Assembly (NCBI GenBank): GCA_947568835.1
Contig: OX387607.1
Location: 15,551,701-15,615,700, forward strand
Reading direction: 5' to 3'
Origin: Protonemura montana
Lineage: Eukaryota > Arthropoda > Insecta > Plecoptera > Nemouridae
Length of the DNA stretch: 64,000 nt
Position 1 is the stretch's first letter, and each line of letters starts with the position of its first letter. Positions 20,642 through 32,420 of the stretch are shown here, one piece after another. The notes under the pieces were generated by a model that saw only the letters and a list, made by a program, of their open reading frames with translations, was not told the origin of the DNA and did no database searches. The translations under genes and the position numbers were made by a program.

Positions 20642-23600
20642 CTGAACCTCGCATTATTTGGTCGCACTCCAGAACTGCGAGGAAAAATGTGATTGATAAC
20701 AATTCTTGTCACATGACACTTTATTTCCACGTCATACGTCATGTGCCGCCAGAATGTTAATTCGGGAGACGGGAGTCGGGAAAAATCATCAAAAACTCGC
20801 GATGAATGATTTGTTTTAAGTTGGAAAGCACAAAGAGAATGAGTAATGAGAAAGTGGATTGTCTCGGGCAGTGTCTTAATTGATGTATTTTTCTCCACTG
20901 CATGGTACTTTGGCGAAAGCATGCGTACTGTTGGAGGTATGGCTTTACATCTTGAAAAATAAATAAGCTCTCTGTGCGAGAAAAACCATTTAAACACGAC
21001 GGTGTGCAACCTTTTTCAAATTTTGTTTATAAATGTTGAAACACATCTCTAAAAATATGACTTCAAATTGAAAATTGTGGATCATTTTTTCTTCTTGTGA
21101 ACAATTTCTATACCGAAAGGGCCGCTGTTGGTTTAGTTTCAATTTAATATCTCCATGATACCGCTATTTTCCGTTAGGCCTGGTCAAAAATTACTCTGCC
21201 AGCCCATTTTTTGGGCAAAAAATCAGGAAATTTTCCGTGAGACATAAGCTGCAACGCGTAGAGCTTGGTACAGGCGGCATCGAAAAAAATTGCACCCCTA
21301 ATATTCCAACAGAATTTATTTAAAAATGCAGCAAATTTCGTTTTAAAAAAAAAACGACACATTATCCCTTTGTTTCCACATGAAAGGCAATCGCAAGCTC
21401 TCTCGCTCTCTTTTTAAGAGTGCCAGGAAAATGAGCTTGATACGGAAATTAACATTGATATCTCACAGTTCCCCGAGTTCCATTCTCCTAAACCTAACTT
21501 CAATCCAGCGTCAAATTCCATCCCATGACGTTACGATATTATCCCACACAGCTGTACTAAGATTATTATCCAAACCACTCCACTCTTTCAGAGAATTCAG
21601 AGCAAAGCTTGTCATGTTCCCAAAACATCATTCACTGGCACCAGCATTAAGAACGCCATTGAATCTGCATGATTCTGTACATACGCATGCTAGTGCGTAA
21701 TGGAGTGGGTTTCCCTTTATCATGCAGTTCATCAACCGGCTTAGTGTCTGAAGCAAGCTTTGATAGCAGATAATTCCTCCCATCAAAGAATTCACAAAAC
21801 ACTGTTCCATGTTCTAAACTAGAGCAATTGGTTCTCAATACTCAATTCAACATCAATGTCGAGCTTCTATGCAGGTTTCCTATCAGGCCAACATCAAACA
21901 TGTGGATGTTAATCATCTTTCTCATTTTATATTGAGATATTTAATTAACTAGCTAGGATTTACGCTTCATCTATTAAATTATAAAATAGCTGACAGTAGA
22001 AAAGGTACGTTCTTACCAATGGTGAATTCATTAAACATACTCTTTAGCATTTTCCTGGAAAGCAATAAGAAAAAGAAGAGTGATTCCCTTTGGGGAGATA
22101 AAGCTAGAGAACTCTGGAGATCAGAATAAGTTTGATTGAAACGGACGGCGATCCGAATCAAGATCTTGCGATTCCCGATGATCAAAGAAAACGGCAAAAG
22201 GGGTTACTTTTGGTCGAGTTAGCTTTATGAGGAATGATAGAAGACGGAAAAACCAGTTGGCTTTTCGACTAACTTTATAAACTAGGGCATCTTTCGTCTA
22301 TGTGCAGTCATTGTTATCGATTGAAATTCATAAAGTTCCCCAGGAAACAACAGTCGATATTGGTAAATAGATAACTTAGTTTATAGAAATTTGATTAAGA
22401 AATGTAGAAAAGGTTCTCCTCTTGCGTTTTATAAACATAGTAGCTATCGCTATTTCCCCTTGGTGGTCTACTCTGACAATTCTATGAACGATATTTTATT
22501 CTCTCAGCGAAAACGATTAAAGTTATATTCATTGAAACATATTGATACCCCCAGGACAAAGTAGACATTTAAAACACATCTGACAGCCCACGTTGTTTCC
22601 AATAAAAGGTAAATACAATTTCGTTTTGCGAAACTTAAAAGTATGGAAATTCCTTTTCCCAGCGACATTTCTATCCGCTTTCAATTGACCAGGAATTTTC
22701 CACGGTACAAACTGAAAAATTCCTTACAGGATTTCATAAAGACGTTTCCAATTCTTAGAGTGCGTGCCAATTCCTAGAATGCGTGTCACAAAATCAACAT
22801 GCCGTGATGTTGACTGTTAGATGCAACTGTCAACAACGTGGGCAGGCAGATGATTTAAAAACACACAAAGTCGTGATCATTCCCCGTTAGTCATTCGTTT
22901 CGCGACAGTTTCGTTCGCCTTTATTTATAAAAAAAAAAAGCTAATAAGCTTTAGCTCATAAAGCTAAACAACTCGGTGTTTGCTTGCAAACCACTTTGTC
23001 CACATTTTTCAAAAGCACCCTTAATTCCCACATAGTAAAATATTCCCTCTAGAGTCACAACAAGTTTGCCATCTGTTCGAGACGTGACGTCAAACAAATT
23101 ATAAGTAACCTTGGTGGTTGTTGCTAGGTGTTAGCTACGTACCGCCCATTTACTGTAATCCAAACCATCCTTTGAGATCGAATATACTTAGTGCCTACCC
23201 TGCAGGCTCTGAGTTGGTGAGTAGGTACTGCAACAGTTGTGTGGGTATATGTTAGAGTAACTACTGATATCGGAGAGCAATCATGCGTGGGTTGTTTTGC
23301 GTGTGGGACATGCGTATGTGAACTCACCCCCACGCAGTATCGAAATCGTCTCGCGGGGGGTTGACCCATCGTATTGCTGATATAGGGAAAAGGATGCGAA
23401 ATTGTTTAGCTCTAGGATATTTTAGAGGCCATTATCCTTCAAAAAGTTGACTCTTTATCCGGATATTTCACGTGCGTCTCCGGCTTTTTTAGCTCGGTCC
23501 CAAATATCTGTTCGAAATTTTGCGGATTCTATCAAACTCTAAAGTTTTGTCATAGGTATAAACAGTTTCTCTGACGCTATCTACTTTAGGATGAATTACA

Positions 23601-25604
23601 TCCAATTGTTCGCGAATTTATCAGACAGAAACAAATCAAAAAAGTAATTATCAAACCTGTTAAATGCCAAAGTTAACCATTGCATCCATCGTAATCGCTC
23701 GTTAAACTGATTTCGCTCGTAACGTTCGTAACGTCCGAGTCAAGTCAGCAAGGTTCGGTAATAACTTACAGAAATCGTTAGCCGAGAGCCTAAATAACCC
23801 AGCAAAGTGATTAGAATCGTCCATTCAGAAGCGACCCAGTTTATAAACAAAGATGATTAGCGAACAGACGATCCTGCAGGATAATGCAGCTTGCACCTGC
23901 CACTTCTGTGATAGTCGAAACTTGAATTACGATTCAAATTTACCGACAATTTCGTTCTGAAACTCAGTGGCGCCATCTGTGATGCCATTACCAATGCTGC
24001 AAGGTGTTCATAGTCAACTGCCGCTTCTACGAGTTTACTTTTGACAACTAGCAGAGTCATGTCACAACTTACAGGCTATCAGAAGCCAGGCACTCACTTG
24101 CATGCAGAAGAAGGTAAATGCTGGATACTGGGTGGGAGATGGGAGCCCCGCGAAGCTCCTATTTTCCACTTTGAGCCTCGGTGAATACGGTAGATTTTGA
24201 AGCGTCTAAAAACATCCAAAACGGACACTCGACTATTACCAACTCAAAAAGAAGTCTGGGCAAAGAGCCCAAAATCCCAGCCATCACTGATTGGTATTCT
24301 GCGAGTGCTTTAACAAACCAAAGAGGAACAGAAACTAATACCCGCTTTCGATTGATTGATCTTCGCAGAAAAATGGTGCTACGATAAAAAGTTTGTTATT
24401 CTTAGCGTGCTTGACAGTCATGGTAAATGACAGTGACAGCTAATCAACAATTTCTTTTTGCAATCTGTAATAAAGAGGGTTGTAAATGGTTCAATTTCAA
24501 AGGAGGCATTAAAATGTTCATTGGGTGAGAGTAGACACCTAAATTAAAATCAGGTCTCGTTTCAAGATAGCTTGCCAGTAATGATGAGCGATGTTGTTGA
24601 TGTCCTTGCCGAAATGCACTTGAATTCCGTTCAAACGATGTTTGCGTTGCGAATGTTTCGAGTTAGGAAACCGTATAGGAGACGGTATATTCACACACAA
24701 ATTGCATTGCAAACAGATGTAAGCATTGCATGAAGGTATTTGCCAGGAACCGTTACGGTCCACCTTGCTACTGAGTATTAAATGCGGTATCAGCGATTTC
24801 AAAATGGTACAATTATCTAGCAAACCATGATTCAAATGTGAATTGCTGTGTATTTGACGTTCATAAATTATAACTGACACGACGTAGGCGTTTGAAGCGT
24901 TCTACCATAGTTTTAATTGCTCGTATTTAGTATGATGAAAGCTTCAATTATTTATGTTGGATATTAATGTAAAAATTTTGTGGTTTTAATATTAAAACTT
25001 TCAACGTGCCATGCCCAATTACAACATGGCGTCACATGTAAATATTTGAAATCTCTCTTTTATGTTAATTGCTTGCCAACAAAATTATTTACAGTAATAT
25101 CAACTTGTTTGATGTTTTTGCATTCCCCATACTCACCAACAAAAAAATGAAAAAACTATTTCCAAAAAAATTGACAAAACTCTTCTGTGTTTACGAGCAA
25201 CATCCCTGTTCGTTGTAAAATTCCATGACACAAAATTGCTATTGTCATCGGAATTAGCTGTCTCTTCGAAGTTTAAGATCGTCTAACGAAATTTAAAAGC
25301 AATTTCTATTCGCGCGAAAGCACAATTCACCCCTTCCCTAAGTAATGTCATTAAATATACATCAAGAAAGTATATGGGTTCATCTAGGATGGTATTGCTA
25401 TGCTGCACAATATATTATTACATCAAAAATACAAATATCAGACCACAGTTCACTGATTTTAAGTTCTGTTATTTTTGACTCAGGGTTGGTACTTTTTTGT
25501 TTCAAAACATTTCTGAAAATACCAGATTGTTGCAAGAAAACTGCCAAACTGTGCAGACCATCTGTACTTAAAAACACTCGTTTGTTGGCACAGCTTTCAG
25601 AATT
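20642..25604. other. Five kilobases of intergenic DNA without supported features
   Basis: I find no gene, RNA or dispersed family. A pair of related words (GAGTGCGTGCCAATTCCTAG / AATTCCTAGAATGCGTGTC) near 22755-22790 is a small local duplication. Open frames in this span lack domains and overlap on both strands. Confidence 0.4.
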
Positions 25605-25950
25605 ATCTATTAGCATCGAGTTTTTAGGTAAAATCAGAGGACCAGCGTTGATGATAAGCTTTCTACTGAGGACTTGGTCACGGTAGGTGTCACCCGATGG
25701 CGCTAGCGGCCGTCCTTTTTAACAAACCTTTCTAATTAAAGAACTACGACTCAAAATATCAAAACGCGCATGTGTACCATCGAGTTTAGCATTAATAAAG
25801 ATTAAATGAGCGTACATCTGTCCGTAATGCGAGTGATTTGCGATAAAAAAACGAAATACAATTTCTTAACACTCAAAACGACAGTGACTCCATGTAGCAG
25901 TATCCTCAATTTTGTCAGTAAAGTAGGCATTTGGCAGCCATTTTCCACGA
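25605..25950 (+). repeat. Dispersed family R1 copy
   Basis: Landmarks in order: CATCGAGTTTTTAGG, CCAGCGTTGATGATAA, CACCCGATGGCGCTAGCGGC, AATTAAAGAACTACGACTCA, CATCGAGTTTAGCATTAAT, GCGAGTGATTTGCGATAAAA, AACACTCAAAACGACAGTGA and GTAGGCATTTGGCAGCC. This is one of the more complete copies. Confidence 0.8.
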
Positions 25951-26590
25951 AGCCAAATTAACTCGAAGATATGGATCACATATTGAAATCCACATGTGAA
26001 AATAGCAGACTATCACAGCTTTCTTTCAACATTTACCATAGATTATTCGGTCACATTGCTCGATAAAGCTGTTCATGATAAACCATTTTGACTACAGAAA
26101 ATATTTTATTCGCTCTTGAGTCTTGAGGTACCTATAACTTCCCGGCAAGACAATAATCCGTGCACATTACGAAAATCCTTCGCCTAATGGGTTTCTTCTG
26201 AGAGATGAGATGAGATGCGATGCTTTGTAACATATTGCTGCTTGAACAGGAATAAATTGTATTTGTCGCTGAGTGAGTGCATGATCGTGCGCTTGTATTT
26301 TAATTACCCGACAAAATCGCAGAGCAGAGGAATTACTCTGAGAGGCACAGCGATGATACGAAGCCAACGTCTCGGAAATTTATTCCCCGAGTATTTTGTC
26401 AGCGCTTTATAATAATACAGCCGTTATTTGCTAAGAAGCGACAGAAATATTTCGCGAGGAAGAACATTCTTTATCGGATTCGAAAACTCAAAATGACATG
26501 GAAAAAAGCTCTCATTAAAGTGATTATCATCTAGTTTTCAGATTGAGGATTATTTCATAGTATTTCTTTAATTAATTCACGCATTCTTTG
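25951..26590. other. Short intergenic stretch
   Basis: Nothing recognisable. It contains small overlapping open frames on both strands near 26167-26412 that I do not consider genes. Confidence 0.35.
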
Positions 26591-26868
26591 ATACTTGTGT
26601 TTAGCGACGCACTTTTTTGACAACGTGCCATGTGGCACTGTTTTTATGGCTTCGGTTAGTGGACGATGGTTTATGAGGATGATGATTAGCTAACCTAGCC
26701 TAAAAAGGAAGAAATTAAACCCGGTGCTGGCACGTAGCCTACTCCTGTCGAAGACCAAGGGGACCACCGGCTTAACGTCCCTTCCGAAGGACGGTACAAC
26801 GCGAACAACAGGATTCCTCCACAAATCCATGCTGTCAAGAGGTTGATAAGCAAGGCGAGTGAATTTTA
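26591..26868 (-). mobile_element. 5S SINE body and tail
   Basis: Minus-strand body from CACTCGCCTTGCTTATCAAC (about 26865) through GTACCGTCCTTCGGAAGG and GTGCCAGCACCGGG to the tail GTCAAAAAAGTGCGTCGCTA. It is separated from a 5S head in the same orientation (27075-27182) by a decayed tRNA-type inverted repeat at 26876-27050. The two parts are probably one SINE interrupted by that insertion. Confidence 0.75.
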
Positions 26869-26875
26869 GTATAAG

Positions 26876-27050
26876 GAACACTACTATCCTCTTAAAAATT
26901 GATACCCAAACGGGGATCAATTTCAGTTCAGATTCAAATCCAATTGGTATACCTGTTCGGGCATCAATTTTTTAGAGGGTAGATAGTGTTCCTAATAATA
27001 AAATACCCCGTGCAATGCAAGCGTTTGCAATTCAAACCAGACTTCACATA
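26876..27050. mobile_element. Decayed inverted-repeat relative of the 6.5-kb tRNA SINE pair
   Basis: GGAACACTACTATCCTCTTA and AATTGATACCCAAACGGGGA on the left are mirrored by GTTCGGGCATCAATTTTTTA and GAGGGTAGATAGTGTTCC on the right. The outer tail AATAATAAAATACCCCGTGC plus AATGCAAGCGTTTGCAATTC matches the right side of the 6.5-kb palindrome. The tRNA core is mostly lost; only the box-B side survives. Confidence 0.7.
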
Positions 27051-27074
27051 GGGCGAACGAACTTTCGTGTCTTC

Positions 27075-27182
27075 GACTCTCTACCAAACAGAACAGCCGG
27101 GTCACTCATCGCAGACCCAGCGCAGTGTTGCTTAACTTCGGTGATCTCATGAGAACCGGTGTTTCCAACTCGAAAACCGTTC
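27075..27182 (-). mobile_element. 5S-like head of a SINE, minus strand
   Basis: The reverse complement reads GTTTTCGAGTTGGAAACACC, GGTTCTCATGAGATCACCGA and AGTTAAGCAACACTGCGCTG, that is, the 5' and middle parts of a 5S gene. It ends near 27182, only 49 bp from the start of an oppositely oriented copy. Confidence 0.75.
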
Positions 27183-27231
27183 CAAAATTTCTTTCTCTCT
27201 TGAAGTTTGTTAAAATTCTTTGAATTTTGTA

Positions 27232-27871
27232 CCGAACGGATTGGCGTGTTGGAAACACCGGTTCTTATGAGATAACCGAAGACATGACTAGTTCTGTTCG
27301 GGAGAGAGGTTGGAGAGTTAAAAGTTAAGCAACACTGCGCTGGGTTAGGTATTGGATGGGTGACCGTCATACACATGACCAGTTCTGTTCGGAAGAGAGG
27401 TTAGAGGGATGAAAGTTAAACAACACTGCACTGGGTCAGGTATTGGATAGATGACCATCATTCACATGACCAGTTCTGTTCGGGAGAGAGGTTGGAGGGA
27501 TGAAAGTTAAACAACACTGCACTGGGTCAGGTATTGGATGGGTGACCATCATACACATGACCAGTTCTGTTCGGGAGAGAGGTTGGAGGGATGAAAGTTA
27601 AGCAACACTGCGCTGAGTCAGGTATTGGATGGCTGACCATCATACACATGGCCAGTTCTGTTCGGAAGAGATGTTAGAGGGATGAAAGCTAAACAACACT
27701 GCACTGGGTCAGGTATTGGATGGGTGACCGTCATACACATGACCAGTTCTGTTCGGAAGAGAGGCTAGAGGGATGAAAGTTAAACAACACTGCACTGGGT
27801 CAGGTATTGGATATATGACCAGTGCCGCATGAACAGATGTCAAAACAGTACGTCGCTAAACACCACAAATC
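27232..27871 (+). mobile_element. 5S SINE with six tandem 5S blocks
   Basis: The head is CCGAACGGATTGGCGTGTTG then GAAACACCGGTTCTTATGAG (27232 onward). Box-A-like GTTAAGCAACACTGC words recur at about 27327, 27417, 27507, 27598, 27688 and 27779, a 90-91 bp spacing. Each block comprises the 5S 3' half (GGTCAGGTATTGGATGGGTG) and the linker ACCAGTTCTGTTCGGGAGAG. The SINE body is missing: the last block joins directly to the tail (CAGTGCCGCATG ... CAGTACGTCGCTAAACACCA, about 27871). Confidence 0.88.
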
Positions 27872-28439
27872 AATCGATTAGAATTTTGTTTTGCAAGTAC
27901 GGAACAGCTGATTAGAGGATGTTGTCTATGTTTGTTGACAGATAACATTGCATGGCATTTACCAACTCGCTTGGACCCCAACTCAGCTTACACAGGTGGC
28001 TCACGCCGTGTCAGTGAACTTCACCGCGGGAAGGCATACACTTCGGCAATCAACTGGGCTTCTCAATTGCTGTTAACCATAATTCTATCGAAATGGACAT
28101 CTACACATATCGGATGACAATGATTCGATTACTTGCGCTCTGCGTGACATTCACATTCGACTCGATAATGTATTGGTTTATAATTAAAGGCTTTCAGCCA
28201 ATCCCATGGCGACAGATCAGTTTCATTTCAAATGACATATCGGGGAAATCACACAATTTTACACAAAAAGCTCATTATTTAGCAGCGAATTTTATTTTTA
28301 TACAGTTTTTTTTTTGTTGAAATCACAGCATATTTTTGATCAGCATAGCGAGTCGAGGTAAATCTTCAATTTCACCTTCCCCTAGAAAAAAATAACATTT
28401 GTGCCTTTTTTATTTTGTTTGTTCTCGTTTTTGTTTGCG
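27872..28439. other. Short intergenic stretch
   Basis: No feature is recognised. Small open frames at 27932-28320 have no domain similarity known to me. Confidence 0.35.
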
Positions 28440-28710
28440 CTTCATCAGTCAAACGTCTACTCCGATTTAAACTAAATTTTCAGAGCACATTTTTGTGTTT
28501 TTAACTCAAATCTACTGCATTTTTCAGCCAAATCGGTTGAAGAGTTGTGAAACTATTCAAAGTTTACGACATTTTTCATATTTTTTCTAAACTTTTTGGA
28601 GTTGTACAGCCAAAAGCCGTTGATATTTGCTCACTAATCTTTGAAAAGGTGTAAAATACCTTACAATTCAGTAGTTGTACTAAGTTTTTGAGCCTGCATG
28701 TGTTTTCTTT
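28440..28710 (+). repeat. Dispersed family R2, copy 1
   Basis: Aligns in order with 62940-63190: TTTGCGCTTC / TTCGCGCTCA, CAGAGCACATTTTTGTGTTT, TTAACTCAAATCTACTGC, AAATCGGTTGAAGAGTTGTG, AAACTATTCAAAGTTTACGA, TTGGAGTTGTACAGCC and GGTGTAAAATACCTTACAAT. It is about 270 bp with no coding capacity. The class is unknown. Confidence 0.75.
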
Positions 28711-30251
28711 CTGGTTTTATTCGCAAATTTTCGACTTAATTTTGTGAATTATGGCAGTTTTGCTTTGAATTTTATGCAATGGATCGACTTCAAATTTTAT
28801 CACCGCTAAATATTGCTGCGCTCATCTTAAAACGCAACTTCGATTGCGTTCGCGAAGCCCGAGTTGAAAAGTAAGAATCATTTCGTCACCGCCACGGCTA
28901 ACAAAGCACTGCCATGGTCGTGTCATTTTTGTATCAGAAAATATTAAAATACAACTAATCTCAATCCTCACTTGGAGTTATTTGTGTTGGGTCAGGTTTT
29001 ACCAAAATGTTCAACTTTAAGTTGGCTCACAGAAACATCTGAATTTCACTGCATGTGATTGGAAGTCGTCATGGCAACAGTTCCAACAAACACTGCAACT
29101 AGGAGGCGAGATTTTGATAAAACCGAGTATAAGGAAACCATATAATGATCGATTAGTCATTGTTTCAGTTGAATCATTGAGGCCTTCACTTGCCTCTGAT
29201 CACCAATTAATGATCAAATCAGCTTTCTTATCATAACAAAAATAAATCAACCAAATGCCGGCCGTTAGACATGGTAACTGAGTCTATTACCTGATTGTGG
29301 CAGAATCCAAGCGAACAGTAGTAATCTTTTAGCGCTACCTGATGATTGGTATCCCCTTCAAACATTTCACTTGGCTTCTGAATCATCGATATCAGCTTCT
29401 ATTGACCAACCTGTCCGTTATTTCGGTCGACCAACAAAACAGCAAAGCCAACAGATGAGAGAAAGAGAAAGAAATATAATCCAGAGTTGCAAGATGACGG
29501 AGATGTTCGATTTTTTTCCACGTTGGGAAGGCTTCGTTCTTTATGTTTGAACTTCGGGGACCGCGCGGAAAGATATATATCTTGTGCTCTTTCGTATACG
29601 GGCCAAAGACTTTTATGTCTAGCTCGAAATAAAATTGGGCCAAAGAAGAAAACTTAGCAAAATATATTCCCAAAAACCTTTTTGCGGTCTCATCAATTGC
29701 AATAAAATGGGCATTCTAAATCATAGTATTTTTTTGTATTGTCCGCAGACCATTTCTATGTCCTTATGAGTAGGATACGAGATGTTTTCAATTTACCGAC
29801 TATAGTGGAGGTGCCAAGATTTCAGTTAAGTCTAAAATATACCTTTTTCTGCTTCTTTAATCTAAGTTTATCTTCTGTAAAAATGATAGAGCAGTCGTAT
29901 TTTTTCTCCATAACTCACAACTGTTTTGCGGTGGTGTTTTCTTGAGAAGTTTTGGCCCAGAACGAGCTTGGCCGATCTCTGAGGTTAAACCGAATAATGT
30001 ATGTTGCCACTCTGTTATCGTCAGCACCATAGCCAGTAAATTACATGTAGAACACTGCATTCTTTCTGCGTTGAAAACAAAAGGAACTCGTTTACTTAAA
30101 TGGATGCTCAAACATAGGGAAATCTTGGAAAACTGTGCTGGAAAATTCTCGAAGAATAATAGGGTAAAAGAAATATCTATATAAATTTTCCTACATGATA
30201 TGTGTGTTATGGAAAGTAAAAAAAAACAACGCGTGTGTTCATGGTATGTTT
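28711..30251. other. Intergenic DNA
   Basis: No supported gene. Open frames at 29392-29673 (minus) and 29739-30184 (plus) have no recognisable motif and overlap frames on the opposite strand. Confidence 0.35.
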
Positions 30252-31020
30252 GCTAGCATTGAGTTTATAAGATTAGTCAGAGAGCCAGCGTTAATTTGTA
30301 AGCGTTGTGTTGAGCAAAACGAGGCCGGTAACACGTGGTAACGGTGATGACCACCAGACAGCGCTTGCGGCCGTCCTGTAACAAAACTCAACAATTAAAT
30401 AATTACGACTCACCATATCGCGTATATCAATCTTTGAGGTTAGCTTTAGTGAAGATTTATTGAGTGTAAGCCAGAATAAAATTCAAATAACGCGATGTCA
30501 ACAGCAAAAACTATTACAACTGCGTTTTGAGTGCTAAGTAAAGGGCAACTAAATTTCCCGACGTTTCGTAACTTGTACCTGTTACTTTATCAAGGGTAAG
30601 AGCAGTCCTGACAATTTTTCGATAGCAAAAAAACCAAATAAAATTATAACAATTACCAAGTTCAAGCTTCCTAAATGCATCTAAATAAAATAATAATAAT
30701 AATGACCCTGATTATTTTATTTTATTAAGATGCATTTAGGATGCTTGAACTAGGTAATTGTTATAATTTTATGTGGTACTTTTGTTATCGGAAAATTGTC
30801 AGGACTGCTCTTACCCTTGATGAAGTAACAGGTACATGTTACGAAACGTCGGGAAATTTAGTAGCCCTTTACTTAGCATTCAAAACCCAGTTCAAATAGT
30901 TTTTCTTAAAACTAGTGCTAAGGATAAATCAAGTAGACATGAGTCTAAAAGCCATCAACGCGATGAAATTTCATAACACTCGAAACAATAGCGACTCTTA
31001 TTAGTGGTATACTAAATGTT
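30252..31020 (+). repeat. R1 copy interrupted by a palindromic element
   Basis: The left part (30252-30497) shows CATTGAGTTTATAAGATTAG, GAGCCAGCGTTAAT, CCGGTAACACGTGGTAAC and GACAGCGCTTGCGGCCGTCC. The right part (30957-31020) resumes with CATAACACTCGAAACAATAG and GACTCTTATTAGTGGTATAC, matching the 3' part of the R1 copies at 9.4 and 25.9 kb. The interruption is flanked by a 9-bp duplication. Confidence 0.8.
30498..30956. mobile_element. 459-bp palindromic element with 9-bp target duplication (Mutator-like?)
   Basis: AACGCGATG flanks the element at 30489-30497 and 30957-30965. Inside, the left arm (GGGCAACTAAATTTCCCGAC ... CAGTCCTGACAATTTTTCGA ... TAAATGCATCTAAATAAAAT) and the right arm are inverted over about 190 bp each, around a short ATAATAATAATGACCCTG centre. 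Long terminal inverted repeats with 9-bp duplications are typical of Mutator-like elements. No transposase is present, so the superfamily is inference. It is related to the elements at 9.98 and 54.4 kb. Confidence 0.82.
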
Positions 31021-32109
31021 TGCCGGTCAAGTGGTCAAGTGGTCAACACTGAGCCTCTGACTAAACATAGAAACTCAGCGCTGCCAGTCTTCAGGCAACT
31101 CCAATTTGTATTTTTGTCAAATATTGTTGTTACTTTTAGTGAAGTGCCTTCGACGATTGAGAATTTGTGAAGCAAAGTTTTCCGATTTGGAACAAAGCTC
31201 TTGGAAAAGTCTGCTGCAATGAAAACAATGTCAACGAGTAAAGTTTCCAATCCTTCGAGCACCAACCACAACAAACGATTTCTCGAGGGGCAAACGTACA
31301 ACTTCGGTAGTGGCAAAACTAGTAGAAATCGACAGAATTTTCTGATTTTTTTTTTCAATTTTTCAATTTCACGGTTTTAGATTATTGAACGCACTGAGTT
31401 TTTGGCATAAACCGCACATAGAAACGCTTTCTCATTTTCTTCAGGTCTCAAATTAGCTAAACATTTTCAAACAAAATGCTAAATCAGTACTCCAGATTTG
31501 GTATTTTTGCAAAATACCAAACGAAAATTACCTAGAATGTTATAGAGGCAAGTAAATTGAGACTCGCATATGCAATTAAAGCTTGAAAATGTTTTAACTC
31601 AGAGATAAAGTGTGCTATTATTCAAATAGATTCATATGTTATGTATTACAAGAAAAACATTGAATACCCCTTAAATTTGAATTATTCAGACTTTAGAACA
31701 ATCTAAACTCTAATACACGTTATAAAGGTAATTCAATCATGCAAAACAAACAAGACTTGCTCAAAACTCGATTGCCTTTACTCAGTTTCCCATGAACCTG
31801 ACCGACCCACGGAATAATATCACCTATCCATTTTCTAGTGGCTTTCAACCAACAGCTGATCGCGGTACAGCTTATGGATAATTGGCAATTTGTCTGTACA
31901 CTATATCACAAGCACCGCCGCATCGAGCAAGTATTCTCTTGCAAGCCAAGCAAGCCTTTGATCCTAGATGTCCATAGATTCTCCATGGCGACTGCAAAGA
32001 AGGCTAGCTTCAGCACACTATTGCCTGCTTCATGAATAGTTTCAACTCTGTAGTTAACCTGTCTTTACAAAAAAAAAAACGCTAAATGACTCCTTTTCAA
32101 ACAATAATG
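31021..32109. other. Intergenic DNA
   Basis: Nothing recognised. The 107-codon minus-strand open frame at 31035-31358 has no domain that I can name, has low-complexity ends and abuts a repeat. I do not call it a gene. Confidence 0.35.
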
Positions 32110-32420
32110 GAGGAAACTAGGTAAAGCTACGGTAATTTCAAGCGATAAGACATTTATTTTCGTTATTTCTCGCAGATTACTCGCATTTGAGACTGTTTTA
32201 TGCCAAATTAATCTGTATTAGTGCTAACCTCAACGATTGATATATATGTATTGATATTTTGAGTCATAACTATTAAATTGTAACGGTTTTTTTTTAAATG
32301 ACGACCACAAGCGCCATCGGGTGGCCACAATAGTAACCACATGTTTTCGGCCTCGTTTTGCTCAGCCGAAAGTTTTTACATTAAAGCTGCGACTCTGGCT
32401 AACTATAACCTCAATGCTGC
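32110..32420 (-). repeat. Dispersed family R1 copy, minus strand
   Basis: Reverse complement of the family: ATTTCTCGCAGATTACTCGC, CTAACCTCAACGATTGATAT, ATATTTTGAGTCATAACTAT, GACGACCACAAGCGCCATCG and CGGCCTCGTTTTGCTCAGCC, in order. Confidence 0.8.

Noticed and set aside
27075-27871. Functional 5S rRNA gene cluster
   Set aside because: The blocks contain only the 3' half of 5S at 91-bp spacing, have diverged from expected 5S sequence and are attached to a SINE tail.
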